Positions 34,975 to 43,506 of a stretch of 64,000 bases of DNA are shown here, piece by piece. The stretch lies in the NCBI RefSeq assembly GCF_900177765.1, contig NZ_FXWI01000003.1:496001-560000 (forward strand), in the 5' to 3' direction. How positions within the stretch are numbered: position 1 is the stretch's first letter; every line of letters begins with the position of its first letter. The notes beneath the pieces are model-generated. The model saw nothing but the letters and a program-made list of their open reading frames with translations, did not search any database and was not told the origin of the DNA. A program made the translations under genes and the position numbers. Source of the stretch: Agreia sp. VKM Ac-1783 (GTDB taxonomy: Bacteria > Actinomycetota > Actinomycetes > Actinomycetales > Microbacteriaceae).

Positions 34975-36204
34975 TTAGAACTCGAAGTGGGTGACCGTTT
35001 CGTGCAGGATCGCGGCTGTCTCAGCAGAGAGCGCTTCGACGGTGTCGAGTGCCTTTCGCTCGAGGATGAGTGCGCGGCCGGCCCGCAGTACTCCGCGCGC
35101 GGCGCCCTCGCGCAGCACAGGGTCGAGGGTCTCGATGTCGCTCGCCTTGGCGAAGCCGATGATGCGCCGGATGGCCTTCGCCCCGGCGTAGACGGCGGCA
35201 TCCTGCCTGAACTCGCGGATCAGAGCCTCGAGCACGTCGTCGCCCCACACGCGGTCGTCGCGGCGCGACGGCCACAGTGACCGGAACTCCGCCTCGAATG
35301 CGCCCCAGAGCGAAGCCGGCAACTCGAGGATCTCGGAGGCCCGCTCGCCAGAGCCCAGCGCCAAGGCGCGCGCCGCAGCGATCACGAAGTTGCCCCAGAG
35401 CGCTCCGAGGTCGAATCCCGTGGGGCCGAAGAATCCGAACTCGCTGTCGAAGGCACGAACAGATGGCGACACCCCAGCAGATGCGTCGCGCACGAAGACC
35501 GAACCCGTGTGCAGATCGCCGTGGATCAGCGACTGCGCGCTCGTCATAAAGCGGTACTTGGCGATGCCGATCTCGGCCAGCAGGGCACGGTCGGCGCGCA
35601 GCGCAGCAACGTCGGCCTCGTTCGCGGGCAGCACGGCATTGTGCGGGTGCTCGATATAGGGCTCGGTGAACACGAGGTCTTCGGTGATCTCGCACAGCTC
35701 GGGATTGATCGATGCGGCAGCGAGCTTCTTCTGCTCGAGCGGATCGAGCCCGAACACCGAGGTGTGAAAAGCGGTGCGCGCGACGTAGCGTCCGATCTCC
35801 GCCGCCGCGAACCCGTGCACCCGCCCCTCGTTCAGTTCGCTGCGCCACACGGAATGGTCGCTGAGGTTCTCGATGGCGAGTACGTAGTTCGAGTCGTCGA
35901 AGTCGTACAGGGCCGGCACATGCTGCGCGTCGGCCGACTCGTGCGTCCGCAGCACGAGGGCCTCGCGGGCGCTGCGCTCGCGGGTCATCGGCCAGCTCGG
36001 ATCGGTGCGCACGTGCGGCAATGACTGCTTCAGCACCAGTGACGAGCCGGAGTCGTCGTGCACGATGAAGACGAGATTCAGGTTTCCGTCGCCCACCTCG
36101 ACCACGTCGAGCGGCCCGTCGGTGCGGATGCGCGCGGCGAGCGCGGGTCGCTGAGCCACATAGGCGGCCACGGTGTCGACGGTGAGTTGGCTGAAGTCGG
36201 TCAT
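34975..36204 (-). CDS. mtnK: 5-methylthioribose kinase, paralog 2 (transporter-linked)
   Basis: A 409-residue MtnK-family kinase. It has EVGDGNLNLVFIV with the ATP lysine in LVLKQSLP, the catalytic loop LIHGDLHTGSVFV and the metal site AFDSEFGFFGPTGFDLG. The catalytic loop is closer to the textbook HGDLHTGS than that of paralog 1. It begins 12 bases after the stop of an ABC sugar permease and is the last gene of the SBP-ATPase-permease-kinase operon. This points to phosphorylation of the imported sugar on entry. Methylthioribose is the obvious candidate because the remaining salvage genes flank the operon on both sides. Confidence 0.88.
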   Translation of the reverse strand: MTDFSQLTVDTVAAYVAQRPALAARIRTDGPLDVVEVGDGNLNLVFIVHDDSGSSLVLKQSLPHVRTDPSWPMTRERSAREALVLRTHESADAQHVPALYDFDDSNYVLAIENLSDHSVWRSELNEGRVHGFAAAEIGRYVARTAFHTSVFGLDPLEQKKLAAASINPELCEITEDLVFTEPYIEHPHNAVLPANEADVAALRADRALLAEIGIAKYRFMTSAQSLIHGDLHTGSVFVRDASAGVSPSVRAFDSEFGFFGPTGFDLGALWGNFVIAAARALALGSGERASEILELPASLWGAFEAEFRSLWPSRRDDRVWGDDVLEALIREFRQDAAVYAGAKAIRRIIGFAKASDIETLDPVLREGAARGVLRAGRALILERKALDTVEALSAETAAILHETVTHFEF

Positions 36205-36216
36205 GACGACAAGTCT

Positions 36217-37266
36217 CTACGACGAGGTGGTGCTGCCGGCGGTGACGACGGTGCGCCGGCGCGAGAACGTGAAGCTGAACAGCAGCGCGATCAGCAGCAC
36301 GATGCCCTTGCCGAAGTCCTGCGCGTAGTAGGGCAATCCCACCATGGTGAATCCCGTGACCATCACGGCGATGAGAATGGCGCCGAGCGCGGTTCCCCAG
36401 GCGTTGGGCCTGCCTATGCCGAGAACCGAGACGCCGACGAGGGCCACGGCCACGGCATCCAGAAGCAGCGAGTTGCCCGCCGACACGTCGCCCTGGCCGA
36501 TGCGGGCGCCGAGCAACAGACCGGCGATCGAGGCGAGAAGGCCGCAGCCCATGTAGGCGACGGTGCGATAGAGCTGAACCCGGATGCCGGCGAGCCGGGC
36601 AGCTTCGGCGTTCGCGCCGACCGCGTAGAGGGCGCGCCCCCAGCGGGTGTGCTCGAGGATGAACCAGAGCAGGGCGGTGATGGCCACGAAGATGATGACG
36701 GGAATGGGAACAGGGCCGAGGCTGCCCCTATCGAGCCAGAGGTAGTCGGCCGTGAACTTGCCCGGCGCGGTCGACCCATCGGCCAGCGACATCTGCGACG
36801 AGATCGACTTGCCATCGACGATCAGCAGCTTGAGCCCGACGATCACGAACGAGGTCGCCAGAGTGGCGAGCAGATCGGGGATGCGCGCCACGACGATGAG
36901 GAACGCGTTCAGTCCGCCGATCAGCAGGCCCCCGAGCAGCACGACGCCGATCGCGACGCCGCCCACCTGATTGCCGATCACCATCGTCCAGGCGGCGATC
37001 GACACGGCGAACCCGGCGGATGCTCCCACCGAGAGATCGATTCCACCCACCGTGATCGCGAGCATGACTCCCAGGCCCGCGATGGCGGTCGGAGCGATGA
37101 ACTTGAGCATGCCGAAGACGTTGTCGAGCGTGCGGAAGTTGGGCTCGGTGATCACGAAGTAGGCGATGAGCGCGACGGTCACGGCGATGAAGCCCCAGCG
37201 CACGACGAACGCGGCTCCGCGCTCGGCGAACGACGCGGTCGTGGGAGAGAGGGGAGCGCTGGTCAT
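36217..37266 (-). CDS. Sugar ABC importer permease (RbsC type)
   Basis: A 349-residue permease of the ribose/autoinducer-2 (BPD_transp_2) class. It has about ten helices and the family's GGIDLSVGAS block (about residues 68-77), ANAEAARLAGI coupling-helix block and C-terminal basic end. A homodimer would form the membrane channel. Its start overlaps the ATPase stop (ATGA), and the kinase gene follows after 12 bases. It belongs to a four-gene unit predicted to import methylthioribose or another pentose derivative. Confidence 0.9.
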   Translation of the reverse strand: MTSAPLSPTTASFAERGAAFVVRWGFIAVTVALIAYFVITEPNFRTLDNVFGMLKFIAPTAIAGLGVMLAITVGGIDLSVGASAGFAVSIAAWTMVIGNQVGGVAIGVVLLGGLLIGGLNAFLIVVARIPDLLATLATSFVIVGLKLLIVDGKSISSQMSLADGSTAPGKFTADYLWLDRGSLGPVPIPVIIFVAITALLWFILEHTRWGRALYAVGANAEAARLAGIRVQLYRTVAYMGCGLLASIAGLLLGARIGQGDVSAGNSLLLDAVAVALVGVSVLGIGRPNAWGTALGAILIAVMVTGFTMVGLPYYAQDFGKGIVLLIALLFSFTFSRRRTVVTAGSTTSS

Positions 37267-38855
37267 TTCGGGTGTCCTTCGGGCGGAACGGCGGAATGGT
37301 CTCGGGTGCGCGCGCCGAGGAATGCCCCGACGATGCTCGCCCTGTCTGTCTCATCGGCGTAGGCATCGAGCTCGATCGCGCCGGCGACGAGCACGATGAT
37401 GCGGTCGGCGACCTCGAGGATCTCGTCGATGTCGCTCGAGAGCACGACGGCTGCCGCGTCTCCGGCTGCGACGAGGTCTTTGAGACGATCGCCGATCTCG
37501 CGACGGGCAGAGATGTCGACGCCGCGAAACGGCTCGTCGAGAAGAGCGAGGCGCGGTTCGGCCGACAGCCACCGACCGACGACGACTTTCTGCTGGTTGC
37601 CGCCGGAGAGGTCGTCGATCGACGCACTCGGCCCGGCCGTCACGACGCCGAGCGAGTCGATGACCTGCTGCGCGCGCGAGATCTCACGGGCTCCGCGCAG
37701 GGTGCCGAGAGCCGACGACAGCTTGAGAAACGGGATCGAGATGTTGTGCGCGACAGACCAGCCGGGCAGCAGGGCCTGGCGCTGGCGGTCTTCGGGAACG
37801 AGCACGACTCCCCGGCGCAGAGCATCGGACGGCCGTTTGGGCGCGTATGGCTCTCCGCCGAGCGACAGGCTTCCGGATGCCGGTCGCGCCAGCCCGGCGA
37901 GGAGCTCGGCCAGTTCGGTCTTGCCGGCCCCGATGAGCCCGAGGATGCCGAGCACTTCACCCGTGCGCACCTCGAGGTCGAGCGGGGGCGCTGCGGGAAG
38001 AAGGGGGACGCCGCTCACGTGGGCCACGACGTCGTGCCCGCGGCGGACATCCACCCGCGTCTGTTCGAGTTCGGTCGCGCGACCGAGCATGTCGTGCAGA
38101 ATCGCGTTCCAGGCGAAGGGCCGCTCTGAGTTGTGCTGCACGACGCCGTCGCGCAAGACGACGACGCGATCGGCGAGGGCCTCGATCTCACCGAAGCGAT
38201 GTGAGACGTAGACGATCGAGAGCCCGGTGTCGCGGAGCGATCGGAGCACCGTGAAGAGTCGCTCGGCCTCGGCGGCGGTCAGTGCCGAGGTCGGCTCGTC
38301 GAGGATGAGGAGTCTCGGTGTGCCCCTGAGCGCCCGGGCGAGCACGAGCAGCTGGGCATCCGAGATGCTGAGCCGGGCGGCATCCTGCACGAGAAGGGAG
38401 TCGGGCCAGTCGAGACCGAGGGTGGCGAGCGCGGCACGGGCGTCGAGAAGCGACTGCTTCGCGTTGCGAAGCGGGTGCCTGGATGCATTCGCCAAATCGT
38501 CGAGCATCACGTTCTCGGCGATCGAGAGTCCGGGCACGATGCCGTCTGCGACCTTCTGATGCACGGTCGAGATGCCGTGCGCCTTGGCGAGCACGGGGGA
38601 GGAGAGATGGAGCAGGGTGCCTTCGATGGAGATGTCGCCCGAGTACCTCGGGTTGGCGCCGGAGAGAGCTTTGATGAGGGTGGACTTGCCCGCACCGTTC
38701 GCGCCGAGCAGGGCGGTGATGCGGCCGGCGAAGAAGTCGAGCGTCACATCCGTGAGAACGACGTTCGATCCGTAGGCCACGGAGACGCCCGAAAGGGAGA
38801 CGACGGGCGACAGCGTCGCCTGGTCGCCTCCCTCAGGGATGGACGAATCGATCAC
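37263..38855 (-). CDS. Sugar ABC importer ATPase (RbsA type, two NBDs)
   Basis: A 530-residue protein with two ABC domains. The first has Walker A GANGAGKST, a degenerate signature LSISDAQLL and Walker B LLILDEPTSALT. The second has GLIGAGKTE and signature LSGGNQQKV, as usual for RbsA/MglA-type ATPases. The GTG start at 38855 overlaps the binding-protein stop, so the gene is translationally coupled. It energises the importer formed with the neighbouring permease. Confidence 0.92.
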   Translation of the reverse strand: MIDSSIPEGGDQATLSPVVSLSGVSVAYGSNVVLTDVTLDFFAGRITALLGANGAGKSTLIKALSGANPRYSGDISIEGTLLHLSSPVLAKAHGISTVHQKVADGIVPGLSIAENVMLDDLANASRHPLRNAKQSLLDARAALATLGLDWPDSLLVQDAARLSISDAQLLVLARALRGTPRLLILDEPTSALTAAEAERLFTVLRSLRDTGLSIVYVSHRFGEIEALADRVVVLRDGVVQHNSERPFAWNAILHDMLGRATELEQTRVDVRRGHDVVAHVSGVPLLPAAPPLDLEVRTGEVLGILGLIGAGKTELAELLAGLARPASGSLSLGGEPYAPKRPSDALRRGVVLVPEDRQRQALLPGWSVAHNISIPFLKLSSALGTLRGAREISRAQQVIDSLGVVTAGPSASIDDLSGGNQQKVVVGRWLSAEPRLALLDEPFRGVDISARREIGDRLKDLVAAGDAAAVVLSSDIDEILEVADRIIVLVAGAIELDAYADETDRASIVGAFLGARTRDHSAVPPEGHPK

Positions 38856-39940
38856 GAGTTGGCGGGAAGCCAGTCGGCAGTGACCTGATCGGAGAGGTCG
38901 AGGCTCGGCTCCTTGTCGCGCAGCGAGGTGACGTTGTCGATCGAGTTGTCTTTCAGGAACGACTGCGTGATCGTCTTGGCCGGGAACTGCACGTCGTCTT
39001 CGTCGAGCTGGCCGGCGAGCTTGAGAGCGAGGGAGCGCACGACCGCTGCACCGACGGCGGACGGGTCAGTCGCCGACGTGGCGACCCAGGGGCTGCCGTC
39101 TGCCGTGATGACCTCGATGTCGGCGTTCGAGATGTCGATGCCGTAGACCTTCACCTTGGAGCCGAGGTTGTTCTGGTTCACAGCCTGCACGACGCCCTTG
39201 GTGATCTCGTCGTAGGGCGCGAAGATCGCCTTGACGTCGGGGTTCTGCTTGAGGGCGGCGTCGACGAGCGGGATGTTGTCGGTCGCGGTCGACTCCGACA
39301 CCTTGCCGGTCGAGAACGCGACGTCGAGCTTGTGGTCGGCGACGTACTTCTTCCAGACGACATCGCGACGGTCGAGGGCCGCGTAGCCGGAGGCCGAGAC
39401 GTAGCCCACCTTGGCTCCGTCGCCGACGTCGTCGATGAGCTGGTCGAGAACGCCCGAGGCCATAGATTCGTCTGACTGCGAGGTCGTGACGACGCCGGTC
39501 GCGTCGGTCAACGCGAGGTCGTAGACGACCACGGGGATTCCCGCGGTGACGGCCTGCGTGATGAGGGGCTGCAAGGTGTCGGTCTGGCCGTGGTCGACGA
39601 TGATCGCGTCGGGCTTGGATGCGATGGCCTGCTCGAGGTCGCTGGCCTGCTTCGCGTTGTCGTTGCGGGCATCCGTGACCGTGAGGTCGATGTTTGCCGA
39701 CTTGGCCTGCTTGGCGGCGCCTGCTCCCCACGCCTCGAAGTAGTCGCCGGCTCCAGACTGGCGCACCAGGGCTACCTTGACCGGGTCGCCGTCAAAGGGA
39801 GCGGGCAACGCTGCGGAGGCGGTGGCCGGAGCATCGGTCGACCCTTCTGATGTGGTGCCGTTCGACTGGGCGCAGGCAGAGAGTGCGAGCACTGTCGTCG
39901 CGGCGAGCACGATGAGCGGGATGCGGCGCGAGATGGCCAT
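38852..39940 (-). CDS. Sugar-binding lipoprotein of the ABC importer
   Basis: A 362-residue periplasmic-binding-protein-4 family lipoprotein. The signal peptide ends with the lipobox LSAC (Cys23), followed by a Ser/Thr/Ala-rich linker and the two-lobe sugar-binding domain (KVALVRQSGAGDYFEAWGAGA..., DAIIVDHGQTD, KAIFAPYDEITKGV). AGGAGA lies five bases before ATG 39940. It captures the substrate outside the cell for the importer encoded by the next two genes. The mtn context suggests methylthioribose, but ribose- or AI-2-like ligands cannot be excluded by sequence alone. Confidence 0.9.
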   Translation of the reverse strand: MAISRRIPLIVLAATTVLALSACAQSNGTTSEGSTDAPATASAALPAPFDGDPVKVALVRQSGAGDYFEAWGAGAAKQAKSANIDLTVTDARNDNAKQASDLEQAIASKPDAIIVDHGQTDTLQPLITQAVTAGIPVVVYDLALTDATGVVTTSQSDESMASGVLDQLIDDVGDGAKVGYVSASGYAALDRRDVVWKKYVADHKLDVAFSTGKVSESTATDNIPLVDAALKQNPDVKAIFAPYDEITKGVVQAVNQNNLGSKVKVYGIDISNADIEVITADGSPWVATSATDPSAVGAAVVRSLALKLAGQLDEDDVQFPAKTITQSFLKDNSIDNVTSLRDKEPSLDLSDQVTADWLPANS

Positions 39941-40104
39941 GGTGTCTCCTGAAAGCTGTGGGTAGGGCAAGCGAGTCGGGCCACACTGCGAACAGGCCGG
40001 AGTGTGATGATCAGATTCAACCAGCAGCGACCTTGGCGTTTACGCCGTATGACCTCGTATTACTCGTGTGGCCCGGCCCGTAGCCTGATCGTTACGATTG
40101 GCGT
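39941..40104. promoter_or_regulatory. Divergent control region of the importer operon and mtnD
   Basis: Holds TACGAT (40093-40098) six bases before mtnD, so mtnD is probably leaderless. It also has a palindrome-like GGCGTTTACGCC (40035-40046) and an inverted repeat CACACT/AGTGTG (39982-39987/40001-40006) in the importer leader. A common regulator binding between the two genes is plausible. Confidence 0.45.
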
Positions 40105-40680
40105 ATGACTCTTCTGACCGTGTGGGACGAGAACGACGCCTCCGCCCCCGAACTCCAGACCCGCGACGCGCAGGTCATCACCGATGTGCTCTCGACGCTC
40201 GGCGCCCGGTTCAGCCGATGGGAGCTCAAAGAGCTCTCGGCCGAGCCGACGCAGGAGGAAGTGCTCTCCGCCTATCGCGACGAGATCGACGCCGTGAACG
40301 CCGCGCAGGGGTACACCCTCGTCGACGTCGTCTCGATCGTCGACGACAACTCGCCGGAGTACCTCGAGCAGGCAGCGACCGCTCGGCAGAAGTTTCTGAG
40401 CGAGCACCGTCACGACGACGATGAGGACCGCTTCTTCGCTCGTGGCAGCGGCGTCTTCTACCTGCGCGCCGGCGGAAAGGTCAACGCGGTGTTCTGCGAG
40501 GCGGGAGACCTCATCTCCGTTCCCGCGAACACGACGCACTGGTTCGACATGGGTACGCGTCCCGAGTACGTCTCGGTGCGCTTCTTCCACGACGACGACG
40601 GATGGATCGGCAACTTCACGGGCAGCGAGATCGCGAAGGACTTCGCCACCTACGACGAGCTCGCGAGCGTCTCCGCCTAG
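40105..40680 (+). CDS. mtnD: Acireductone dioxygenase
   Basis: A 191-residue cupin enzyme that oxidises acireductone to 2-keto-4-methylthiobutyrate plus formate (iron form). Metal ligands are H101, H103, E107 and H145 (EHRHDDDED and NTTHWFDMG). They keep the exact spacing of Klebsiella ARD (His96, His98, Glu102, His140). The ATG at 40105 follows a leaderless -10. It is divergent from the importer/kinase operon and completes the salvage steps encoded by mtnA-K-C-B. The final aminotransferase is not in the window. It is followed by three palindromic repeats. Confidence 0.95.
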   Translation: MTLLTVWDENDASAPELQTRDAQVITDVLSTLGARFSRWELKELSAEPTQEEVLSAYRDEIDAVNAAQGYTLVDVVSIVDDNSPEYLEQAATARQKFLSEHRHDDDEDRFFARGSGVFYLRAGGKVNAVFCEAGDLISVPANTTHWFDMGTRPEYVSVRFFHDDDGWIGNFTGSEIAKDFATYDELASVSA

Positions 40681-40694
40681 ATCTCACGCCATGC

Positions 40695-40826
40695 GCTGAT
40701 CGAGTAGGCCGCTCGCGGCCGTATCGAGATCATCCACGGGGGGTCTCGATACGCTCGTTCCTCGCTACTCGACCGGCGCATCATCCGCGCTGGTCGAGTA
40801 GGTCGCTCAGCGACCGTATCGAGACC
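40695..40826. repeat. Three GTCGAGTAG/CGATACG palindromic repeats
   Basis: Copies at 40695-40731, 40742-40779 (inverted) and 40789-40826. They fill nearly the whole gap between mtnD and the convergent flavoprotein gene and probably act as transcription barriers. Confidence 0.75.
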
Positions 40827-40830
40827 CCGA

Positions 40831-42036
40831 TCAGCTGTATGCGCTCGGCGTCGGGAACGCACCCGTGAGGGCGAAGTCGCCCACCTCCTGCGCCTTGTAG
40901 GCCACGGGGTCGTGCAGCGTGATCGTTCGCGCGTTCCGCCAGAACCGGTCCATCGCGGCCGACTCGCTGGTTGCTCGTGCGCCCATCAGTTCGAACGCGG
41001 TCGATGCGACGTGCAGCGCCGTGCGCGTGGTCACGACCTTTGCCGCGGCGATCTCCACCGCTGCTCGGCCGCGCTCCTCGTCGCCGAGTTCCCAGCCCTT
41101 GTTGGCGGCGTCGACGAACAGGTTCGTCGCGCTCCACGTCAGTGCATCCGCGGCTCTGGTCTGAGCGGTGAGCTCGCCGATCGTCTGCCGGATGTAGGGG
41201 TCGTCGATCGCATTCTCGACGCCCGAGGTCGCCCATGCCCGCGTCTTGGTGCGCGCGTAGTCGGCAGCCTCGGCGAGGGCGCCTTCGGCGAGGCCCACGT
41301 GGATGTGGTTCATGGCGAGCTGGAACGCGAGGATCGACAGCGAGCCATAGGGGCGATACAGCTCCCCGTCCTGCTCGTTCGGGCCGAGCACGTGAGCGTG
41401 TGGAACGGCCACCTCGGAGAACGACACCGAACCGGATGCGCTGAGGCGCTGGCCGATGTTGCTCCAGTCGTCGTGGTGCACGACGCCGGGGGCGGTCGCG
41501 TCGATCACGATGGCGAGGCGCTCGCCGGTGTCGACACGGGTTCCACTCGCGGTGACCCGGTCGGCCAGCTGCGCGCCGGTGGCGAAGAACTTGCGGCCCG
41601 TGACCGTGAAACCGCCGGCTGTGGGCGTCAACTCGAGTCCGGCATCCCGCGGGTTGCCGGCCCCGCCCCAGAACCACGACGACGCCGACAAGCCTCGGTA
41701 GAGGTCGTCGATCACATGCTGGTTCTCGTTGAGCCGGATGCGCCACGAGTTCACGAAGTGGTACGCGATCACGTGCCCCAGGCCGGCATCGGCGCGGATG
41801 ATCGGGCGCAGCGCCCGCAAGACCGTGTGCCAGTCGAGGCCGCCGCCACCGAGCCGGGTGGGCACCAGCGCGGGTAGCAGGCCGGATGCGCGCAGCGCCG
41901 CGATCTGCTCGAACGGCGCGCGGCCATCGGCATCGGCACGGGCGGCATCTGCTGCGAACCGTTCCGCCAGCGACTCGGCCGCATCGAGGGCGGCTTCTTC
42001 GGAGGTGATCACTGTGGGGGAGTGCTGGTCTGACAC
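40831..42036 (-). CDS. Acyl-CoA dehydrogenase-fold flavoprotein (SfnB/DszC-like)
   Basis: A 401-residue protein of the acyl-CoA dehydrogenase fold. It is closest in pattern to the SfnB/DszC sulfur-acquisition monooxygenase group: DAGLGHVIAYHFV, a SSWFWGGAGNPRDAGLELTPTAGGFTVTGRKFFATGA stretch split here as in DszC, and AFELMGARATSESAAMDRFWRNARTITLHDP at the end. It lacks the catalytic Glu region typical of fatty-acid dehydrogenases. The GTG 42036 follows GGAG at six bases. Its position next to mtnD suggests organosulfur scavenging, such as sulfone or sulfonate use. That role is inferred. Confidence 0.75.
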   Translation of the reverse strand: MSDQHSPTVITSEEAALDAAESLAERFAADAARADADGRAPFEQIAALRASGLLPALVPTRLGGGGLDWHTVLRALRPIIRADAGLGHVIAYHFVNSWRIRLNENQHVIDDLYRGLSASSWFWGGAGNPRDAGLELTPTAGGFTVTGRKFFATGAQLADRVTASGTRVDTGERLAIVIDATAPGVVHHDDWSNIGQRLSASGSVSFSEVAVPHAHVLGPNEQDGELYRPYGSLSILAFQLAMNHIHVGLAEGALAEAADYARTKTRAWATSGVENAIDDPYIRQTIGELTAQTRAADALTWSATNLFVDAANKGWELGDEERGRAAVEIAAAKVVTTRTALHVASTAFELMGARATSESAAMDRFWRNARTITLHDPVAYKAQEVGDFALTGAFPTPSAYS

Positions 42037-42130
42037 GGCGGGCTCCGGTCGGGTGCGGTGGGCGAATATCGTTCATTACCACTATGCCGTGCCCTGCCGT
42101 CGGGGGCTGCCCGGGGCCTCGCCGAAGCGC

Positions 42131-42142
42131 TAGCTTCTTGCT
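42131..42142 (+). promoter_or_regulatory. -10 box of leaderless metallopeptidase gene
   Basis: TAGCTT (42131-42136), six bases, ATG 42143. Confidence 0.5.
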
Positions 42143-43021
42143 ATGACCTTCAACGACAACGCCAAGCTCGACACCAGTCGCGTGTCCAAGCGCGGCCGAA
42201 ACACCGGAATCGCCGTCGGCGGCGGAAGCGCGGTCGTGGTCATCGGGCTCTTTCTGCTCTCGCAGTTCCTTGGGGTCGACCTCACCGGATTGGCCGGCGG
42301 GGCTCAACAGGGCACGCAGAGCGAGGAAGACCTCAGTTGCCAATACGGGTCGGAGGCGAACGCCGACGTCGAGTGCCTGATGGTCGGAGCGGAGAACTCG
42401 CTCTATGACTATTGGACCGATGAGGCTCCACGACTCGGTGTTCAGTTCACCCAGCCCAACGACTTCGTGCTCTTCACGCAATCGACCTCGACAGGCTGCG
42501 GCCAGGCATCCAGCGCGACCGGGCCGTTCTACTGCCCGCCCGACCAGTCCATCTACATGGACACCTCGTTCTTCGACGAGCTGCGCACGCAATTCGGTGC
42601 CTCCGGCGGCACCCTCTCAGAGATGTACGTCGTCGCGCACGAGTACGGCCACCACATCCAGAACCTTCTCGGTGTCATGGATCGCACCGATCGCACGGAC
42701 ACCGGCCCGACCTCCGACTCCGTGCGCACCGAGCTGCAGGCCGACTGCTACGCCGGCGCGTGGGTGGCCGCGGCATCCACGACCGAAGATCAAGACGGCG
42801 TCACCTTTCTTGAGCCCGTGACGGATGCGCAGATCGCCGACGCGCTGAACGCCGCGTCGGTCATCGGCGACGACCGCATCCAGGAGATGGGCTCGGGTCA
42901 GGTGAACCCCGAGAGCTGGACCCACGGGTCGAGCGAACAGCGGGAGAAGTGGTTCCAGGTAGGCATGAAGAACGGCGCAGGCGGCTGCGACACGTTCACG
43001 ATCAGCGGGTCTGAGCTGTAG
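42143..43021 (+). CDS. Neutral zinc metallopeptidase (KPN_02809/YpfJ family)
   Basis: A 292-residue membrane-anchored metallopeptidase-like protein. It has a basic cytosolic N-terminus and one helix (about residues 28-48), then an extracytoplasmic domain. The zinc motif is HEYGHHIQ (166-173), with downstream ligands probably in RTELQADCYAGAW. Several Cys residues (SCQYGSEANADVECL, GCGQA, YCPPD) may form disulfides. The C-terminal EQREKWFQVGMKNGAGGCDTF is conserved in the family. Physiological substrates are unknown. The GNAT gene begins two bases after its stop. Confidence 0.88.
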   Translation: MTFNDNAKLDTSRVSKRGRNTGIAVGGGSAVVVIGLFLLSQFLGVDLTGLAGGAQQGTQSEEDLSCQYGSEANADVECLMVGAENSLYDYWTDEAPRLGVQFTQPNDFVLFTQSTSTGCGQASSATGPFYCPPDQSIYMDTSFFDELRTQFGASGGTLSEMYVVAHEYGHHIQNLLGVMDRTDRTDTGPTSDSVRTELQADCYAGAWVAAASTTEDQDGVTFLEPVTDAQIADALNAASVIGDDRIQEMGSGQVNPESWTHGSSEQREKWFQVGMKNGAGGCDTFTISGSEL

Positions 43022-43023
43022 TC

Positions 43024-43506
43024 ATGAAGCGCGAGCGGGTCACGGTGCACATCGACGATGTGCGCCGTGCCACAGCCGGCGATGCTCACGCGGTGGCGGA
43101 GGTGATCCACTACTCGACGGCGGATTCGATGCCGTGGTTCGCGGGGCGCAATACCCTCGACGAAGACCGCTGGTGGACATCCAATGTCCTACTGCACAAG
43201 ACAGACGTCTGGGTGGCGACCGTCGACGGCAATGTCGTGGGCGTCGTCGCGCTGCACGACGGATGGCTCAGCCAGCTCTTCGTGCGCACCACGGCACAGG
43301 GGTTCGGCGTCGGACACCGACTGGTCGAGGTCGCCAAGCGGGAGAGTCCGCGGGGCTTGCAGCTCTGGGTGTTCCGACGCAACGCGGTGGCGGCCCGGTT
43401 CCTCGAGACGGTCGGCTTCTCTCTCGTGAGGGAGGGAACGTCGTCGGGTCGGCACTCCGTGTCCGAGGCCGCCGAACCCGAGCTGCTCTACCGCTGGGTT
43501 CCCTGA
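43024..43506 (+). CDS. GNAT-family N-acetyltransferase
   Basis: A 160-residue acetyltransferase with the GNAT fold. The acceptor side is DVRRATAGDAHAVAEV, the acetyl-CoA loop QLFVRTTAQGFGVGHRLVEVAK (Q/R-x-x-G-x-G/A) and the final block NAVAARFLETVGFSLVREG. The substrate is unknown. It is two bases downstream of the metallopeptidase stop, so co-transcribed. Its last 19 bases overlap the end of the convergent MFS gene. Confidence 0.88.
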   Translation: MKRERVTVHIDDVRRATAGDAHAVAEVIHYSTADSMPWFAGRNTLDEDRWWTSNVLLHKTDVWVATVDGNVVGVVALHDGWLSQLFVRTTAQGFGVGHRLVEVAKRESPRGLQLWVFRRNAVAARFLETVGFSLVREGTSSGRHSVSEAAEPELLYRWVP

